From Panaeolus papilionaceus (lineage: Eukaryota; Basidiomycota; Agaricomycetes; Agaricales): a DNA stretch of 64,000 nt. Shown piece by piece: positions 20,326-31,300 of this stretch (positions are counted from its first letter, which is position 1; each line of letters opens with the position of its first letter). Under the pieces are notes generated by a model, which worked only from the letters and a program-made list of their open reading frames with translations, was not told where the DNA came from and ran no database searches. The translations under genes were made by a program, and so were the position numbers. The DNA is taken from contig JADNRZ010000022.1 in the NCBI GenBank assembly GCA_015501605.1, forward strand, positions 1-64,000. The letters are read 5' to 3'.

Positions 20326-21268
20326 TCATTCTAAAACAGTTACCGCGAAATATCGCAGTGTCCAAGGTCCTACCCTTTTCTTCCTGCTTACCCTTTTGAA
20401 AGGCGAAAAGCGCGCTCCTGACCTTTTCTTGTACCACGCGACCCTAGGAGAGTACTCGAATTTTCCCTTCATCTGACATCGATGGAGTCTGGTCATCACT
20501 CTAGTAATCTTTTTGGGTGCAAACTGCTCAACACGGACCTTGACGTGGTAATCTCGCTACGACAGTGAGCTAGCCCGTCATCATTCAATCGTTGTCGACT
20601 TACCCCTTCTTGGCAGAACCTTTGCCAATACATGTTGTGCTCCTGAGCATATAACCTCCATGTCGGACACCACTTTTTATTTGTCTGGTTATCTACGCCC
20701 GAATCATCAGGTTCGTCTGGCAAGAAAATATTTCTCAGCTGTGAAGAACGCTCAACAACGTTGTCGGTTGTAAAAGGAGAAATCGGCCTTAACTCAAAAC
20801 CAGAAAAGGCTTCCGTGGGCCTTGATGTGATCAAAGAGGAGATATGTCCTGGTAGCACCTTGTTCACAACCTCGGACTTGGAGGTCGTAATTTCGCTCTG
20901 TCTTGGCATGTCTTGTTGACTCGGCCTCCCTGCATCTCCAGTTATCCGTGGATATCGCAGGTCACTTTTATTTCTGACCACCTATAACCCTTTGACAAGG
21001 TTATCCTGGTTTAGTTCGACATCCCACACACAACTCCTTTCGGTTGCTTTTCAGTTTTCACCACATCCTTCAATTCCTTGAACCTTCCCAGACTTTGGAA
21101 ATGACGCGGCCAAGTTCTAGTTCTAATACGCTTGGTCCTACTGCCTATACCTACACCGGATCCATTCGAGTAGTGATGTTCATCCCATCCAATCTCAGGC
21201 TGATCAACAACGCGCTCAGGTTCGTATTTTCCTTCGTTCTCTCTCGGCACTTCTCCACTCTTTATCAT
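20326..21268 (-). CDS. Unrecognised protein, 3 predicted exons, 274 aa
   Basis: Exons 21268-21035, 20981-20604 and 20538-20326 join in frame with GT-AG introns of 53 and 65 nt and end in TGA. The protein is charged: an acidic/basic N-terminus (EVPRENEGKYEPERVVDQPE), a basic patch (RTKRIRTRTWPRHF), a middle with NIFLPDEPDDSGVD and WCPTWRLYAQEHNMYWQRF, and a very basic C-terminus (KKITRVMTRLHRC, FKRVSRKKRVGPW). I recognise no family. Three collinear open segments with consistent splice phases support a gene, but the opposite strand also has a short open frame near 21100-21286, so the call is tentative. Confidence 0.42.
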
Positions 21269-21678
21269 ATCACTTTGCTAACCTGAAGCTTATGAGTAGC
21301 CATCCGTCCGTCACTGTGTTCTCGCACAAATATCAGGTTAAACTGAACAGTTTTGTGAAATTTTTGCGTTCGACTGTGTCAATTGCCTCTCCAACCAGAT
21401 AACCGAATAATTCAAAAACCCTTGGACGCCGCAACGAAGAGTGGGACAAGAGTGGGAAGTTCGTATGAAGGTGGGACAAGAGTGGGACCTGGCGTTCACG
21501 TACAGAGGTGGGGCAAAGGGCTTGGCCTGCTTCACCCCACAACCGACCCTCAACAGGACATGATAATCCCTATTATATGAATCTTGTTTCCACTTTAACG
21601 ACGCGTCGCGAATTGAAAATCGATGAAATTTAGTTTTGGGATACCAATTAAATTCTATTTTACTTCCTTCTATGTGGT
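21269..21678. other. Intergenic, no gene seen
   Basis: It contains an imperfect short repeat of GTGGGACAAGAGTGGGA around 21440-21490. Otherwise nothing is supported. Confidence 0.5.
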
Positions 21679-23473
21679 TCATCGCAATGTTACAAGCTCT
21701 GAGACACATAATGAGCCAGTGCAACAGTGCCAAGTTGAATTTCAAAAGATGCTCACCCTCTGCTGACGTTGGATGAATGGCGACTGTGTCGTCCAGATCT
21801 TGCTTGCGTGCTAACAGTCAATTAGCAAGAAAAAACGCTCACAGATCAGCAGATAACATACCTCCCATTTTCACAGCAACTCCGAAACCTTGCATGGCTT
21901 CGTCACTTCCTGCGCCAATTATGTGCACTCCCACCACACGTTCCTCAGGACCTGCGACGATGAGCTTGTAAACTGTAGGTTCCTTGTGTTCTTCCTCGAC
22001 CATGGAGAAGTATAGGGATCGGAAAGAGGCTTTATCTGAAAAAGAAGATGAGACGACTGTCACAATGAGTACAATATAGCATACAAATCTTGACTACGTC
22101 GTCTCCGTACTTCCTGCGAGCCTGTGGCTCAGTCAGACCTACGGTACCAATTGGAGGGTGGCTAAGAAAAAAGAATTGAGTCGTGAATCGGTTAACATCG
22201 CAAGTGGATACGTACGAGAAAACAACGGTTGGAATGTCCTCATAGCTGAGTTTTTCATTCTTGAATTGTTCCGGGCCAAACAGCCTATTTGCGAGCCTTC
22301 GACCAGCAGCAATGGCGACAGGGGTGAGTAGCCATTTTCCAGTGACATCTCCGATAGACAAAATGCCTGGGACATTGCTGTTTTGATACTCGTCAACGGT
22401 GATGTCGCCCTTTTTGTCCAATGCTACGCCAAGTTCTTCCAAACCCAGACCATCCGTGTTGGCCTTTCGTCCAATAGCCCAAAGGAGGACATCAACTTCG
22501 ATTTTCTCGCCTTTGTTTGTGTGGACAGTCAGTACCTGGCCCCTGGCCCCTTCGACACGAGTCACTTGGGTCTGCCTGTGAAGATTGACGCCAGTTTTTT
22601 CCATCCATGGAGTCAATGTCTCTTGGATTGTTGGATCAAATGTGCGAAGCACAGTATCGCCGCGGATGAGGAGATGAGTTTCTGTGCCGAGTGCGTTGAA
22701 TATACCAGCAAGTTCCACTGCAATGTAGCCCGCGCCAATTACAGCGACTCGCTTTGGTTGCTCCTCCAGGTCAAAGAAGCCATCAGAATCCATTCCCAAA
22801 GAGGCACCTGGGATCTCGCTGTCTGAGGGAATGATGGGTCGACCTCCAACTGCGACGCAAATCTTGTCGGCTTTCAAGATGTATTTACCCTTTCCTTCAG
22901 GTAAAGTGACCTCGACTTCCGTCGGAGAGACTAGCTTGCCGAAGCCTTGGTGGTACTCGACACCTTCCCTATCAAAATTGTTGGCATAAATGCCGTTTAG
23001 GCGACGAATGTATGCGTCTCTTTGAGGTTTGAAGCTCGCCCAGTCGAACTTAACGTCGGACACATCATGGAATTTGTATCCTCTAGCGTGGTGGGATATT
23101 TTATCCTGCAGATCTGCTGCGTGCCACATGAGCTGTTATAGCCGTTAGTCGCTCATGATAATAAGGTTGTAAGCAGAGGTGGTGTCGTACTTTCTTTGGC
23201 ACACATCCTAAACGGAAACGTTAGTGTTATTTACTTTGATTGAAGTGAGTTCACTAACCGACGTTGACGCAAGTTCCACCCAGATTAGGTGTAGCCTCAA
23301 CCACTGCAACTTTCTTCCCGTATGAAGCAGCTCGCCGCTGAACCAGACATAAGCTCGATGCCCAAATGAGATGGGGCATCAAGACCTACCGAAGTACCAG
23401 AACCTCCACTTCCACCGCCGATTACGACATAATCGTATTTCTCGAAGGTTGGTTTCTCGTATACAGGGGGCAT
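21679..23473 (-). CDS. GLR1: Glutathione reductase, 8 coding exons, 473 aa
   Basis: The enzyme reduces glutathione disulfide with NADPH through FAD and a redox-active cysteine pair. Exons: 23473-23390, 23337-23259, 23207-23191 (17 nt), 23132-22216, 22161-22085, 22035-21862, 21810-21757 and 21698-21679. Motifs in order: FAD-binding YVVIGGGSGGSGTSRRAA; the catalytic disulfide GGTCVNVGCVPKK; the NADPH-binding GAGYIAVELAG; the second FAD contact ILSIGDVTGKWLLTPVAIAA; the dimer interface with HPPIGTVGLTEPQA; and the C-terminal catalytic histidine in VAIHPTSAEELVTLR. The length is right for the family. An additional 5' exon and intron lie upstream of the ATG (see the leader feature), which may give a mitochondrial isoform. 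Confidence 0.95.
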
Positions 23474-23739
23474 ATTAGATGATGTCGTTAAACTGAAGGC
23501 ACGATTTATCTGAAAGAAAGAAAGATTATCAATCTGGTATAGGAACTGCGGAGAAACCCAGGTGGATAATCAGACACTCACGTGTGATAACCTTGAGGAA
23601 ACCGAACTAATGGACGCTATTTTGGTTGACGAAGTAGTTTTATGAGAATATAAAAGCAGACGAGACAAAGGTGAAAAGGTGAGGGTAGTTCGGAAAGCCA
23701 GTTTTGCAAGATGAGAACGGATTAGACAGCCTATTTATA
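23474..23739 (-). promoter_or_regulatory. GLR1 promoter and presequence-like 5' leader without AUG
   Basis: TATAAATA sits at 23739-23732. Downstream, a leader exon ends at 23582 (donor CACAC|GTGAG) and is spliced to 23509 (TTTCAG|ATA). The frame of glutathione reductase stays open backwards through this junction to about 23716, roughly 58 codons, with no AUG and no stop. The encoded stretch is rich in Ser, Thr, Leu, Arg, Lys and Ala with no Asp or Glu, like a mitochondrial presequence. A CTG at 23701-23699 has A at -3 and G at +4, but it lies near the expected transcription start. An ATA in similar context lies further down. Confidence 0.45.
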
Positions 23740-24019
23740 CGTTCTTGTTGATGATGACTATAGAAAATGAGTGGCTTTGAAAGCAGGATCGTGACCATTC
23801 TTTATTGGTCATACGTTATTAAGAGTTTACACACCTGATAATATCTAAAAAATAGATAAATAAATCTTTTCAAGTCTACCCAAAGAGCACAGAGCGATTT
23901 ACAATGACAATGACAAGCTCAGAGCTCAGTTTGACAACATATCTCACCTTATCACGTGAACAATTTGATCCGTTCAACAACCATGAGCGCTTGCTTGTTC
24001 TCTTTCTCCCGCTATTCAT
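23740..24019. other. Intergenic, no gene seen
   Basis: AT-rich in the first half. Nothing beyond the GLR1 upstream region on one side and the tRNA-like sequence on the other. Confidence 0.5.
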
Positions 24020-24100
24020 CCTTATTATTGTTGGAAGAGTGTGGGACTGTAATAGGATATCGTCATCCCAAGGCCACTGGTTCGACCCCAGTTCGAAGGA
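24020..24100 (+). pseudogene. Degenerate tRNA-Tyr(GTA) with intron
   Basis: The 3' half is canonical: T-arm ACTGG-TTCGACC-CCAGT (five perfect pairs), 5-nt variable loop, 3' acceptor strand TCGAAGG then A, and B-box GGTTCGACCCC. The anticodon arm TGGGA/TCCCA encloses CTGTAA and then about 12 nt, matching tRNA-Tyr GTA with its intron after position 37. The 5' acceptor strand CCTTATT pairs at only four positions, and the D-arm region is about four nt too short, so the A-box is lost. I read it as a decayed copy. Confidence 0.6.
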
Positions 24101-26250
24101 TTATCTCCCTGAATGCGAGCTATCATCACAACACTATTACAAGCACCGCAATAGATTTGATTTAAAATGAAAATATATCGAATAACACACTATTGTCGTC
24201 TGATCGCTTTGGGGAGGAGATATTCCACCTGGTAACCTCAGTATGACTTGAAGCGCCCATCAGGAACTTGGTAGCTACGACCCATGACACTCTTTACCCC
24301 ACATCTCAACCCAAAGCACGTCCTATTACGTGAACAACCTCTGTTCTACATTCGAAATCATTTAACTAAATCACAATCGGTGGATCGGATCCATGTCGTG
24401 GTACTGGTAGGCCAACCAAGTTTCTGTTCTTGAGGCATTTGAATCCTTGGAGCGTCAGCTAATACCCCTCTGCAATAAATGTAATATTGCATAATAAAGG
24501 GTACAGATGCCCACGAGAACCAAACATCTGACCTCGACTTCCTATCCCCATCTATTGTTGAAGTTAACGCATCGTATCGAATAAATCCCTCTTTTCCACA
24601 GGCCATCTTTAAATTTGGATTTAAAGAAATTGTACAGCAATCCCAACACCTTGAAGGAAATCTATCGCGAAAGAGGGAGTCTGAGTGACACAGATAAAGG
24701 CAAGGTTGATAACGAACGTGATTGTTACAAGCACTGAATATATAAATACGACAATGCCATGTGTATAACTGGATCGAGGGCGAAATTACGCAGCGTGATA
24801 CAAGTGAGTGCGCGGAGACGGAACGACGGCGAAACCTACTGGGCAGATTATAATAGTGGCGTACTAGTATTCAAGACGACTACTCTCCCTTCCCTTCCTT
24901 CCCTTCCCTCACCTCACTACAACGAAAACATACACAAAACTTCTCAATCCCGATGCTCGAACTGCTGGCTAGTCAGCCTGCCTTACAGTACTATTCTCTG
25001 AGCTAGGCCTGTTGGATATCCCTATCACGAGGTTGAGCGGAAATTAAGCGGGAGTATTGTTGGTCCAAGACGTAGGACTCTTTCAGTAGGTCAAAACGTC
25101 GGGGGGTGAGAAGTCAATGGGAGCTCCAACGCTCATGTTGCGAGTAGCCAGGATTTTTCTTTATCGAAAATCCGCAAAACTTCAGCCTCGTCGTTCATTC
25201 CGCAGACGATATGGCATAGGAACTAAAAATAGACAACCCGACCCACATCGAGTCCGACGTTTTGTGGAGACATGGGCAGCCTCGTTGCAAGCGTCAAAGA
25301 TAAAGGGAGAGAAAAGTAGTGGGGAAACGAATTTGGGGACAAATTTCTCAACCGGCACACGTTCCTTGTCTCTACATACCATCACCCAAGTAACAAACAC
25401 TCTTTCTCCGCCATTTCTTCTATCGCTAATTACACTAGCCCCAGTTTCAACCTTAACTTTCAATTCAATTCAATGAAGGACGTGGCCAAGCCAATCATCC
25501 AAGAAACGCTGTGCTCACTAGCGCCTGTCTTGTTCGCTTATGACCTCCCAAGCCCTCTTCAATTTAAATTTGAATGAAGATCGAGGCGTGCTCAGAAGTT
25601 TAGGTCGACCCAAGCCAAGCCAAGCCGTGTTTAGCACCGTTACTCCTGCTGCGACGAGTCGACAATTTAAAGCCAAGGCCACAGACGAGAAACTCATGAT
25701 CAGCCCCTCTTCTATGCCTCATAGTTATCTCTTGACTACTCCTCTGAACTCGGTGTCAACGCATACAACTCGGCCGTTTGGTACCGCATCTATTCCTATG
25801 GATGACGACTAGGCCGTTGTATATAAAGCCAGCAGCTATTGGTCCGTCTCTTCCTTTCTTTTACAAAGAGGTAAGTAAAAAGCATATATTTATAAATAAT
25901 ATGACGACGACTACTAACTACTATCTCCCAACAGGGAGAAATAACGGGGATATATGATGCGAGCAATGTACGATATGTGAAAGGAGTGGTGGGTAGGGAT
26001 CAGGAAATACAAACGTTTGCAATTCGTCGAAGGAAAATAAACAATGGCAACGACAGGGTGAAAAGGGTATCAGCGAGACTGATGAGGGTTCAAGTGGGAT
26101 TCAGAAATGGTATGTACCCAATGACAACTACAAAAACAAAACAAAAAAGTGATAAAGAACAAAAGGCAAACGATGAAGCGAGGATGCCAGATGAAGAAGC
26201 ACCAAGGAAAATAACAACATTATATTATACACAATCCACGAAAGAAGAAC
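24101..26250. other. Gene-poor interval
   Basis: There is no confident gene. A short plus-strand frame at 25540-25812 (90 codons, ending in IPMDDD) and a minus-strand frame at 24358-24606 have no recognised motif. Short tandem words occur at about 24890-24910 (TTCCC) and 25608-25626 (CAAGC). Confidence 0.5.
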
Positions 26251-26277
26251 AAAAAAAAAGGGGGGGGGGGGGGGGGG
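26251..26277. repeat. Homopolymer junction, about A9 then G18
   Basis: A run of about nine A followed by about eighteen G lies 13 bp past the stop of the minus-strand gene, so on its transcript it is a long C tract then a U tract in the 3' UTR. The exact length is likely to be unreliable in assembly. Confidence 0.7.
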
Positions 26278-26289
26278 AGAAACTCGCTC

Positions 26290-28149
26290 TCAAGCATGGG
26301 CAGCAGCGGCACCATGCCTGCTAATCTTCTCAACACCTGCACCCAATGCAGTCTTTCTCCTCTCCATCTCGCGCTCATCCTCCTCGTCATCGTCGTCATC
26401 TCCCGGTGTGTTGGCATCCTCGCTTTCAGAGTCCGAATCAGTCTCTGAGGCGGAAGTATCAGTGGATGCACTCGAGTCTGAGCGAGGGCGGTTTATAAGT
26501 GGTGTGGCGGTGGGATGAAGATTGGCAGGGGTGGGTGTAACCATAGCGCTCTCAGATGGCATGGCGGTGGTGGGTGCGACATCACCAACTGGTCCATCAA
26601 CAAGAGTGATTTCCAAGGCCTCTTTAGACTTTGTCCTCCCATGGCCATGAGAATGATTCCTGTGATGATGATGATGATGATGAGGTTTGTGTACAGGGAT
26701 GGTGATGGCTTCTGTGATATGTTCGGGTTTTGAAGGGACGAGGGGAGAAGTGTGGGGAGCAGCAAGGGGAGTGGCATCGGCGTCTTCGGTGGGAGGAGCC
26801 ATGACGGTGTCCTCAAAGGCGGCGGCATCGAGGGTGGAACTTCTGGTGGGAGTGGGGGTAGTATCTTGACTTCGAGTCTCTGGAACGGCGAGTGCATTCT
26901 TAGCTGCGGCCTCTTCTTCCCTCTTCTTCCTCTCTCTTTCCTCTCTTCTCCTCCTGACCCAACCCATACCGCTTCCATCCTCGTCATCATCATCTCTATC
27001 AGCAGCGCCACTGCTTGGGCGTGACTCGTCTGAATTTGGATCCTTCAAAACGCTTCCCCCGCTAAGCCTGGACCAGTTTACACCATTCCCAGCGACACCG
27101 GCGCTCTTTGCGCCCTTTACGCTTCCCATGCCGCCGTAACCCCACTCCACGAACTCTGGTTCTTCATCCCTAGCTGTTGCAAAAGGATTTGCTTTTAAAT
27201 GATGATTCTTTGGAGCACCATAAACACGACCGTTGAGCATCCTTGTACCCTTATACTTGCTGGCCATAGCGGGAGTAGTTGTTGGTCTAGGGTTGAGACG
27301 TTTAATATCAGAGGAAGAAGCGAGGGTGTCCGAAGATAGGGAAGAAGTACTCGAAGTACTGAAGAGGGAGCTACCGATGCCCTTCTTGGCCTTTTTTGAC
27401 TTTGAAGAATAAGAACCTGCGGATTGTGTTCTAGCGAGGGGTGAAGAGCCGGCCAAGAGGGAACCACGATCAATTGAGGTAGTGGTACCTGAAGCGCTTG
27501 ACCACCTTGACAAACCCCAACCTGCATCGTTCTCCTTTTCCTTTCCATTCCTGCTCTCTCTTGAAGCAGTTCTGAAGAGGTTGATAGTACCGAGAGTAAG
27601 AATTTCCTCTGTTGAAAGTGGACGTTTTGAGGAAGTACGTGTTGGTTGTTCGATTGAAGGAGTTGGAGTCAGAGAATGAGAACTTGATCCGGATGAGGTT
27701 GTTGAAGTACGCTTAAAAGGGCGAAGAAGGAATAGAGAACGAGGCCAAGCAGAGGGAGGATTGCTGTTTAAAGTTGAATTATCGTCTGACTGCTTTGAAG
27801 ATGGTAAAGCTGTGTTTTGAGAAACTGGGGATGAACGAACAGAGGAAGCTGGAGTGACTGTGTTTGGAGTTGAAGTGGCACTTGGAGTTGTTGATGAAGA
27901 TGAAGAAGATGAAGAGGAAATAGTTGTTTGAATTTGAGGCAATAAATCTGCGGCTGACGTGTCTTGTAAAGTTGAAGAAAGGTGATTATCGTTTGTTATT
28001 GGTAGCTCTTGACCATCTTCAGTGACTAAAACTGAACGACGTGGGTCAGGTAAAGGGGCAAAACGAATTCTCCTCGGTGAATGAGGAATTGAAGATAGAG
28101 GATGCTGTAAAATTCCCGATGAAGACGAAGGACGACAGTCGTTATACAT
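26290..28149 (-). CDS. Large intrinsically disordered protein with conserved-looking N-terminal RIRFAPLPDPRR motif, 619 aa
   Basis: A single intronless frame runs to a TGA at 26292-26290. The frame opens 26 codons further upstream, but that part is encoded by a GA-rich repeat and I prefer the ATG at 28149. Near the N-terminus is RRIRFAPLPDPRRSVLVTEDG. The rest is low complexity: serine runs, Ser/Thr/Pro blocks, a possible structured patch (STEEILTLGTINLFRTASRE), a glycine-rich aromatic patch (EFVEWGYGGMGSVKGAKSAG), a basic helix (RRRREERERKKREEEAAAK), a histidine run of seven, and an acidic tail (DDDDDEEDEREMERRKT). RIRF fits the RVxF-type PP1-docking consensus, which is an inference only. 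I do not know its function. Position-specific charge blocks suggest a regulatory scaffold. Confidence 0.72.
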   Translation of the reverse strand: MYNDCRPSSSSGILQHPLSSIPHSPRRIRFAPLPDPRRSVLVTEDGQELPITNDNHLSSTLQDTSAADLLPQIQTTISSSSSSSSSTTPSATSTPNTVTPASSVRSSPVSQNTALPSSKQSDDNSTLNSNPPSAWPRSLFLLRPFKRTSTTSSGSSSHSLTPTPSIEQPTRTSSKRPLSTEEILTLGTINLFRTASRESRNGKEKENDAGWGLSRWSSASGTTTSIDRGSLLAGSSPLARTQSAGSYSSKSKKAKKGIGSSLFSTSSTSSLSSDTLASSSDIKRLNPRPTTTPAMASKYKGTRMLNGRVYGAPKNHHLKANPFATARDEEPEFVEWGYGGMGSVKGAKSAGVAGNGVNWSRLSGGSVLKDPNSDESRPSSGAADRDDDDEDGSGMGWVRRRREERERKKREEEAAAKNALAVPETRSQDTTPTPTRSSTLDAAAFEDTVMAPPTEDADATPLAAPHTSPLVPSKPEHITEAITIPVHKPHHHHHHHRNHSHGHGRTKSKEALEITLVDGPVGDVAPTTAMPSESAMVTPTPANLHPTATPLINRPRSDSSASTDTSASETDSDSESEDANTPGDDDDDEEDEREMERRKTALGAGVEKISRHGAAAAHA

Positions 28150-28366
28150 GATGGTGGTTGAGTGGAAAGAGTGGAAGAAAGAGAAAGAGAGAGACAGGCG
28201 GAGACAGAGACTGAGAGAGACACACACAATTTATTATTATTCTTATTATTATATTAACTGTCCGGGGTCTCACACGTGCTAAAGATTTAAATCGGGCTGC
28301 TATTTTATTTATTTTGTTTCTTGTATTATTTACCGTTTTTATAAATCCACCATCACTTCCGTACCA
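28150..28366. promoter_or_regulatory. Upstream region of the disordered-protein gene
   Basis: A GA-rich microsatellite-like stretch (28165-28225) is followed by an ATT-rich run and a purine/pyrimidine switch. It is a likely 5' UTR and promoter; no precise element is identified. Confidence 0.4.
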
Positions 28367-31300
28367 ATGCACAATACTCGCTTAACACTTGAAATCATTC
28401 CTCAATACGGCGCATTACGGCGCTTGAATGTGATACATCTAAGCGCCCGATATCTCGTTTTTACATCCAATTTCAGCTTTAAAACAAGCCTCTCTGTCTT
28501 TCTGAATGCGTCAAAGCAGCCTATCCTCAAAATCACACCTTCATTATTTTGTCAACACCACGCACTCACTCACTCACCCCCCCCAGGGCTAATAAGCCCA
28601 CACAGCACTTCACATAACCCCGCAATCCATATTGTGTCGTAACAGGTACAGCTCCAGTCATACGCACTACTTCATTTCTTACCAATTCAATTGACTACCG
28701 CAACCCATCTATCGACGCACACCTACATACTGACTCGATCTGGGCCCTCTCCATTCGCCCCCTTTCTCGACCCTTTCTATCCAGAACATATCCCCTCAAT
28801 GATCATTCCCTGCATACCAACTGCGTTTTACACTGAATTACACTGTCAGGTGTCCTATAGTCTTTACTGGCGTGATACCGCCTAAACCTGCCTCTATTTC
28901 TCCAAACTTCTCTCGAGCAAATCGCCATTCAAAATCTATCTACACGATCTACCTCAACCATCATTATTTATAAGCATAGCTCCGAGACTAATTATAACCC
29001 TGCCATCGGAGGGTGTCTTTATGACTCTCAACTATCTGGAACATCGATCCTCATGAAAACTATTCAACAAAGTGGGGAGCAATGTGCACACGACCTCGTC
29101 CTTGTGTTATAGTTAATACTTGAGCTGATCAACAACTACAGCATGTTCGATCCACAACTGTCCTGATCACAAACGCGTACAAATGTCATATTTTTGATCA
29201 CCAAGTAGCAATAATACCTTGCTCGTCTTCTTTCTCTGCTTGTAAATAAGACCCGATTCTACTGACAGCAATTCCTTCGAAAGAGGCAAGCACGAAACCT
29301 CAACCGTTCCCTCATGTATGTATTACTCTTCAACCTCTTCAACCTCTCACAGACATTTCTCGGAATAGAACTAACCAGTGTATAAATATACCTCGCTAGG
29401 AAGAATCACTTGAAACAGTCACATCTATATCCGGATTCAATTGAGATGTGCATTTCCATATCGCACACATCGATCCATCACCATGTCCTTGCCCAAGTTC
29501 GATTACATTCTAGGTACTAGTACCCAATCCAATCGCGTCCCATCGACGTCACTCATCCGGTCTCCGAAGGGAACTAAACCTTGGGGTACTGTACCCGAGC
29601 ACATTCACTTCACCGTGTATGAATTAACAACATCCACCGGTAGGTGATACATATACCCAGAATTCTGAGTACATTCATATCGAGAGGCCTCGCGGTCTCC
29701 TAGCCGCATTGCAGATACCCATCCATTGATGATGACCTGGCCCCCAGGAGCTTCGTCGGGCTGCGGAGCAGTAGTAGCTTCAGTGCCACGACAATGGTCT
29801 TTCATTTAGCATATACACGTATGTGATAATAGAACCACCTATGCTGACCTTCAACCCTATAGCTACTCAACCCTCGTTCTTTTGTTCATGTGATCAAAAG
29901 CCAAAGTATGAAAACGCCGAAGCCATGCCTACGAGAACTACGTGGGGTTCGACCCATCGACCCGTGACGATGACGATAAGCGCGGCTTATTATAGCCTCG
30001 CGGTATCCGTACTCGATGATGCAAAACTAGTGGTGTTGGATGCAGGTGCCGCTTCTGACTATACCTGACCCCTGATCGCATGTGCATGTCCCTTTCGCAC
30101 TCGTCAGGCTGCGTAAAGCGTAGGCAGGGCTTGCGTTCAGAGAGCTCGTTTAACGGTTCTTGTATTTGGAGACTCTGGAAGATTCGGGAAAACTCTTGCC
30201 AAAATTGCCACGGCGTCGAAACTATCGTTTTAATTATACTTACACCATCTCCCACCTTTTCATGACGCGCCACCTCTACCCGTCTATTTTTGCCTCCATT
30301 CGAAGCACTGGGGGCGTCGAAATGCAGGCATGGACCAGAACCGTTATAAATAAAGTTTAGTCTCTGCTGATACTCAAGGAAGCGTATCGAACAGGCTCAT
30401 ACTGAGATTGGGAAACCGCAGGCGACTAAATTTCCAGCTATATAATGGATATGATGGTTCCCTAGGAGTTGACTCTCGGCTCTGGAGATTCACCCGAGCC
30501 GGAAAGCATTCGTGAGAGGGTTCGAATGCAAATTCCCAATGGGCCATCTAATCTACCTTGCACATCATCAGAACGAAGACTGGCGACATGTTTTCTTCCA
30601 GGTTTTTAGCTGCATGTGTCGAAGTCAACATTATGCCCTCATTGTAGCGCAATGTCCTCGACCAGGGGCTAGACGTACGAGGCCAGCAGGCGCTATTTAC
30701 ACGCCGCAGCAAGATGATCAGTCAGTACTGGCCTTCTAAAGCTTCCTACATTCCCTCAAATGCCTAAAAATAATAACGCGTACATTTTTACAGCCACTCT
30801 GGTCCAACCAAGGATAACAAGGGACTCGGCGCCAGCGTTGCAAACGTGAAGGTGATCCTGATGCTAAGTGCGATAGTGTGGAGGACCCCTGGCTGTCCTG
30901 GTTCTAGATGACTTACGGAGAAGAGTAAGACCATTTACAACTGCCTATTCGAGAGCATAATAATTGTTCTTATTATAATTACTTCACCTATAGTATGTTC
31001 AATCTCTTCCAAGAACCAAGCGAGCGCTGATCGCTACGACCACCCGAGACCCTTCGGATTACGGCGAAAGCCAGATCGATTCAATAATTTTACGCTCACG
31101 GCATACGGCGCAAAAGATTTATATCTTACTATTTGGCTTATATTTTGCCTCGCCGACTCTATCGCGCCACCACACCAGAGGGGAATCAAGCCTCTAGAGT
31201 CCGTAATTCATGGAGACATCGAGTGACATCCCTCCTGTACTCAAACACCGCAATTCTCACCCATACCCCTCACTTTTACCTATCTATTCAAACACGCACT

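Noticed and set aside
21440..21500. GTGGGACAAGAGTGGGA repeats as a regulatory array
   Set aside because: Only two to three imperfect copies with no context to support a function.
25540..25812. 90-codon frame ending IPMDDD
   Set aside because: Some protein-like composition, but no motif and no linked exons. Kept only as a note in the gene-poor interval.
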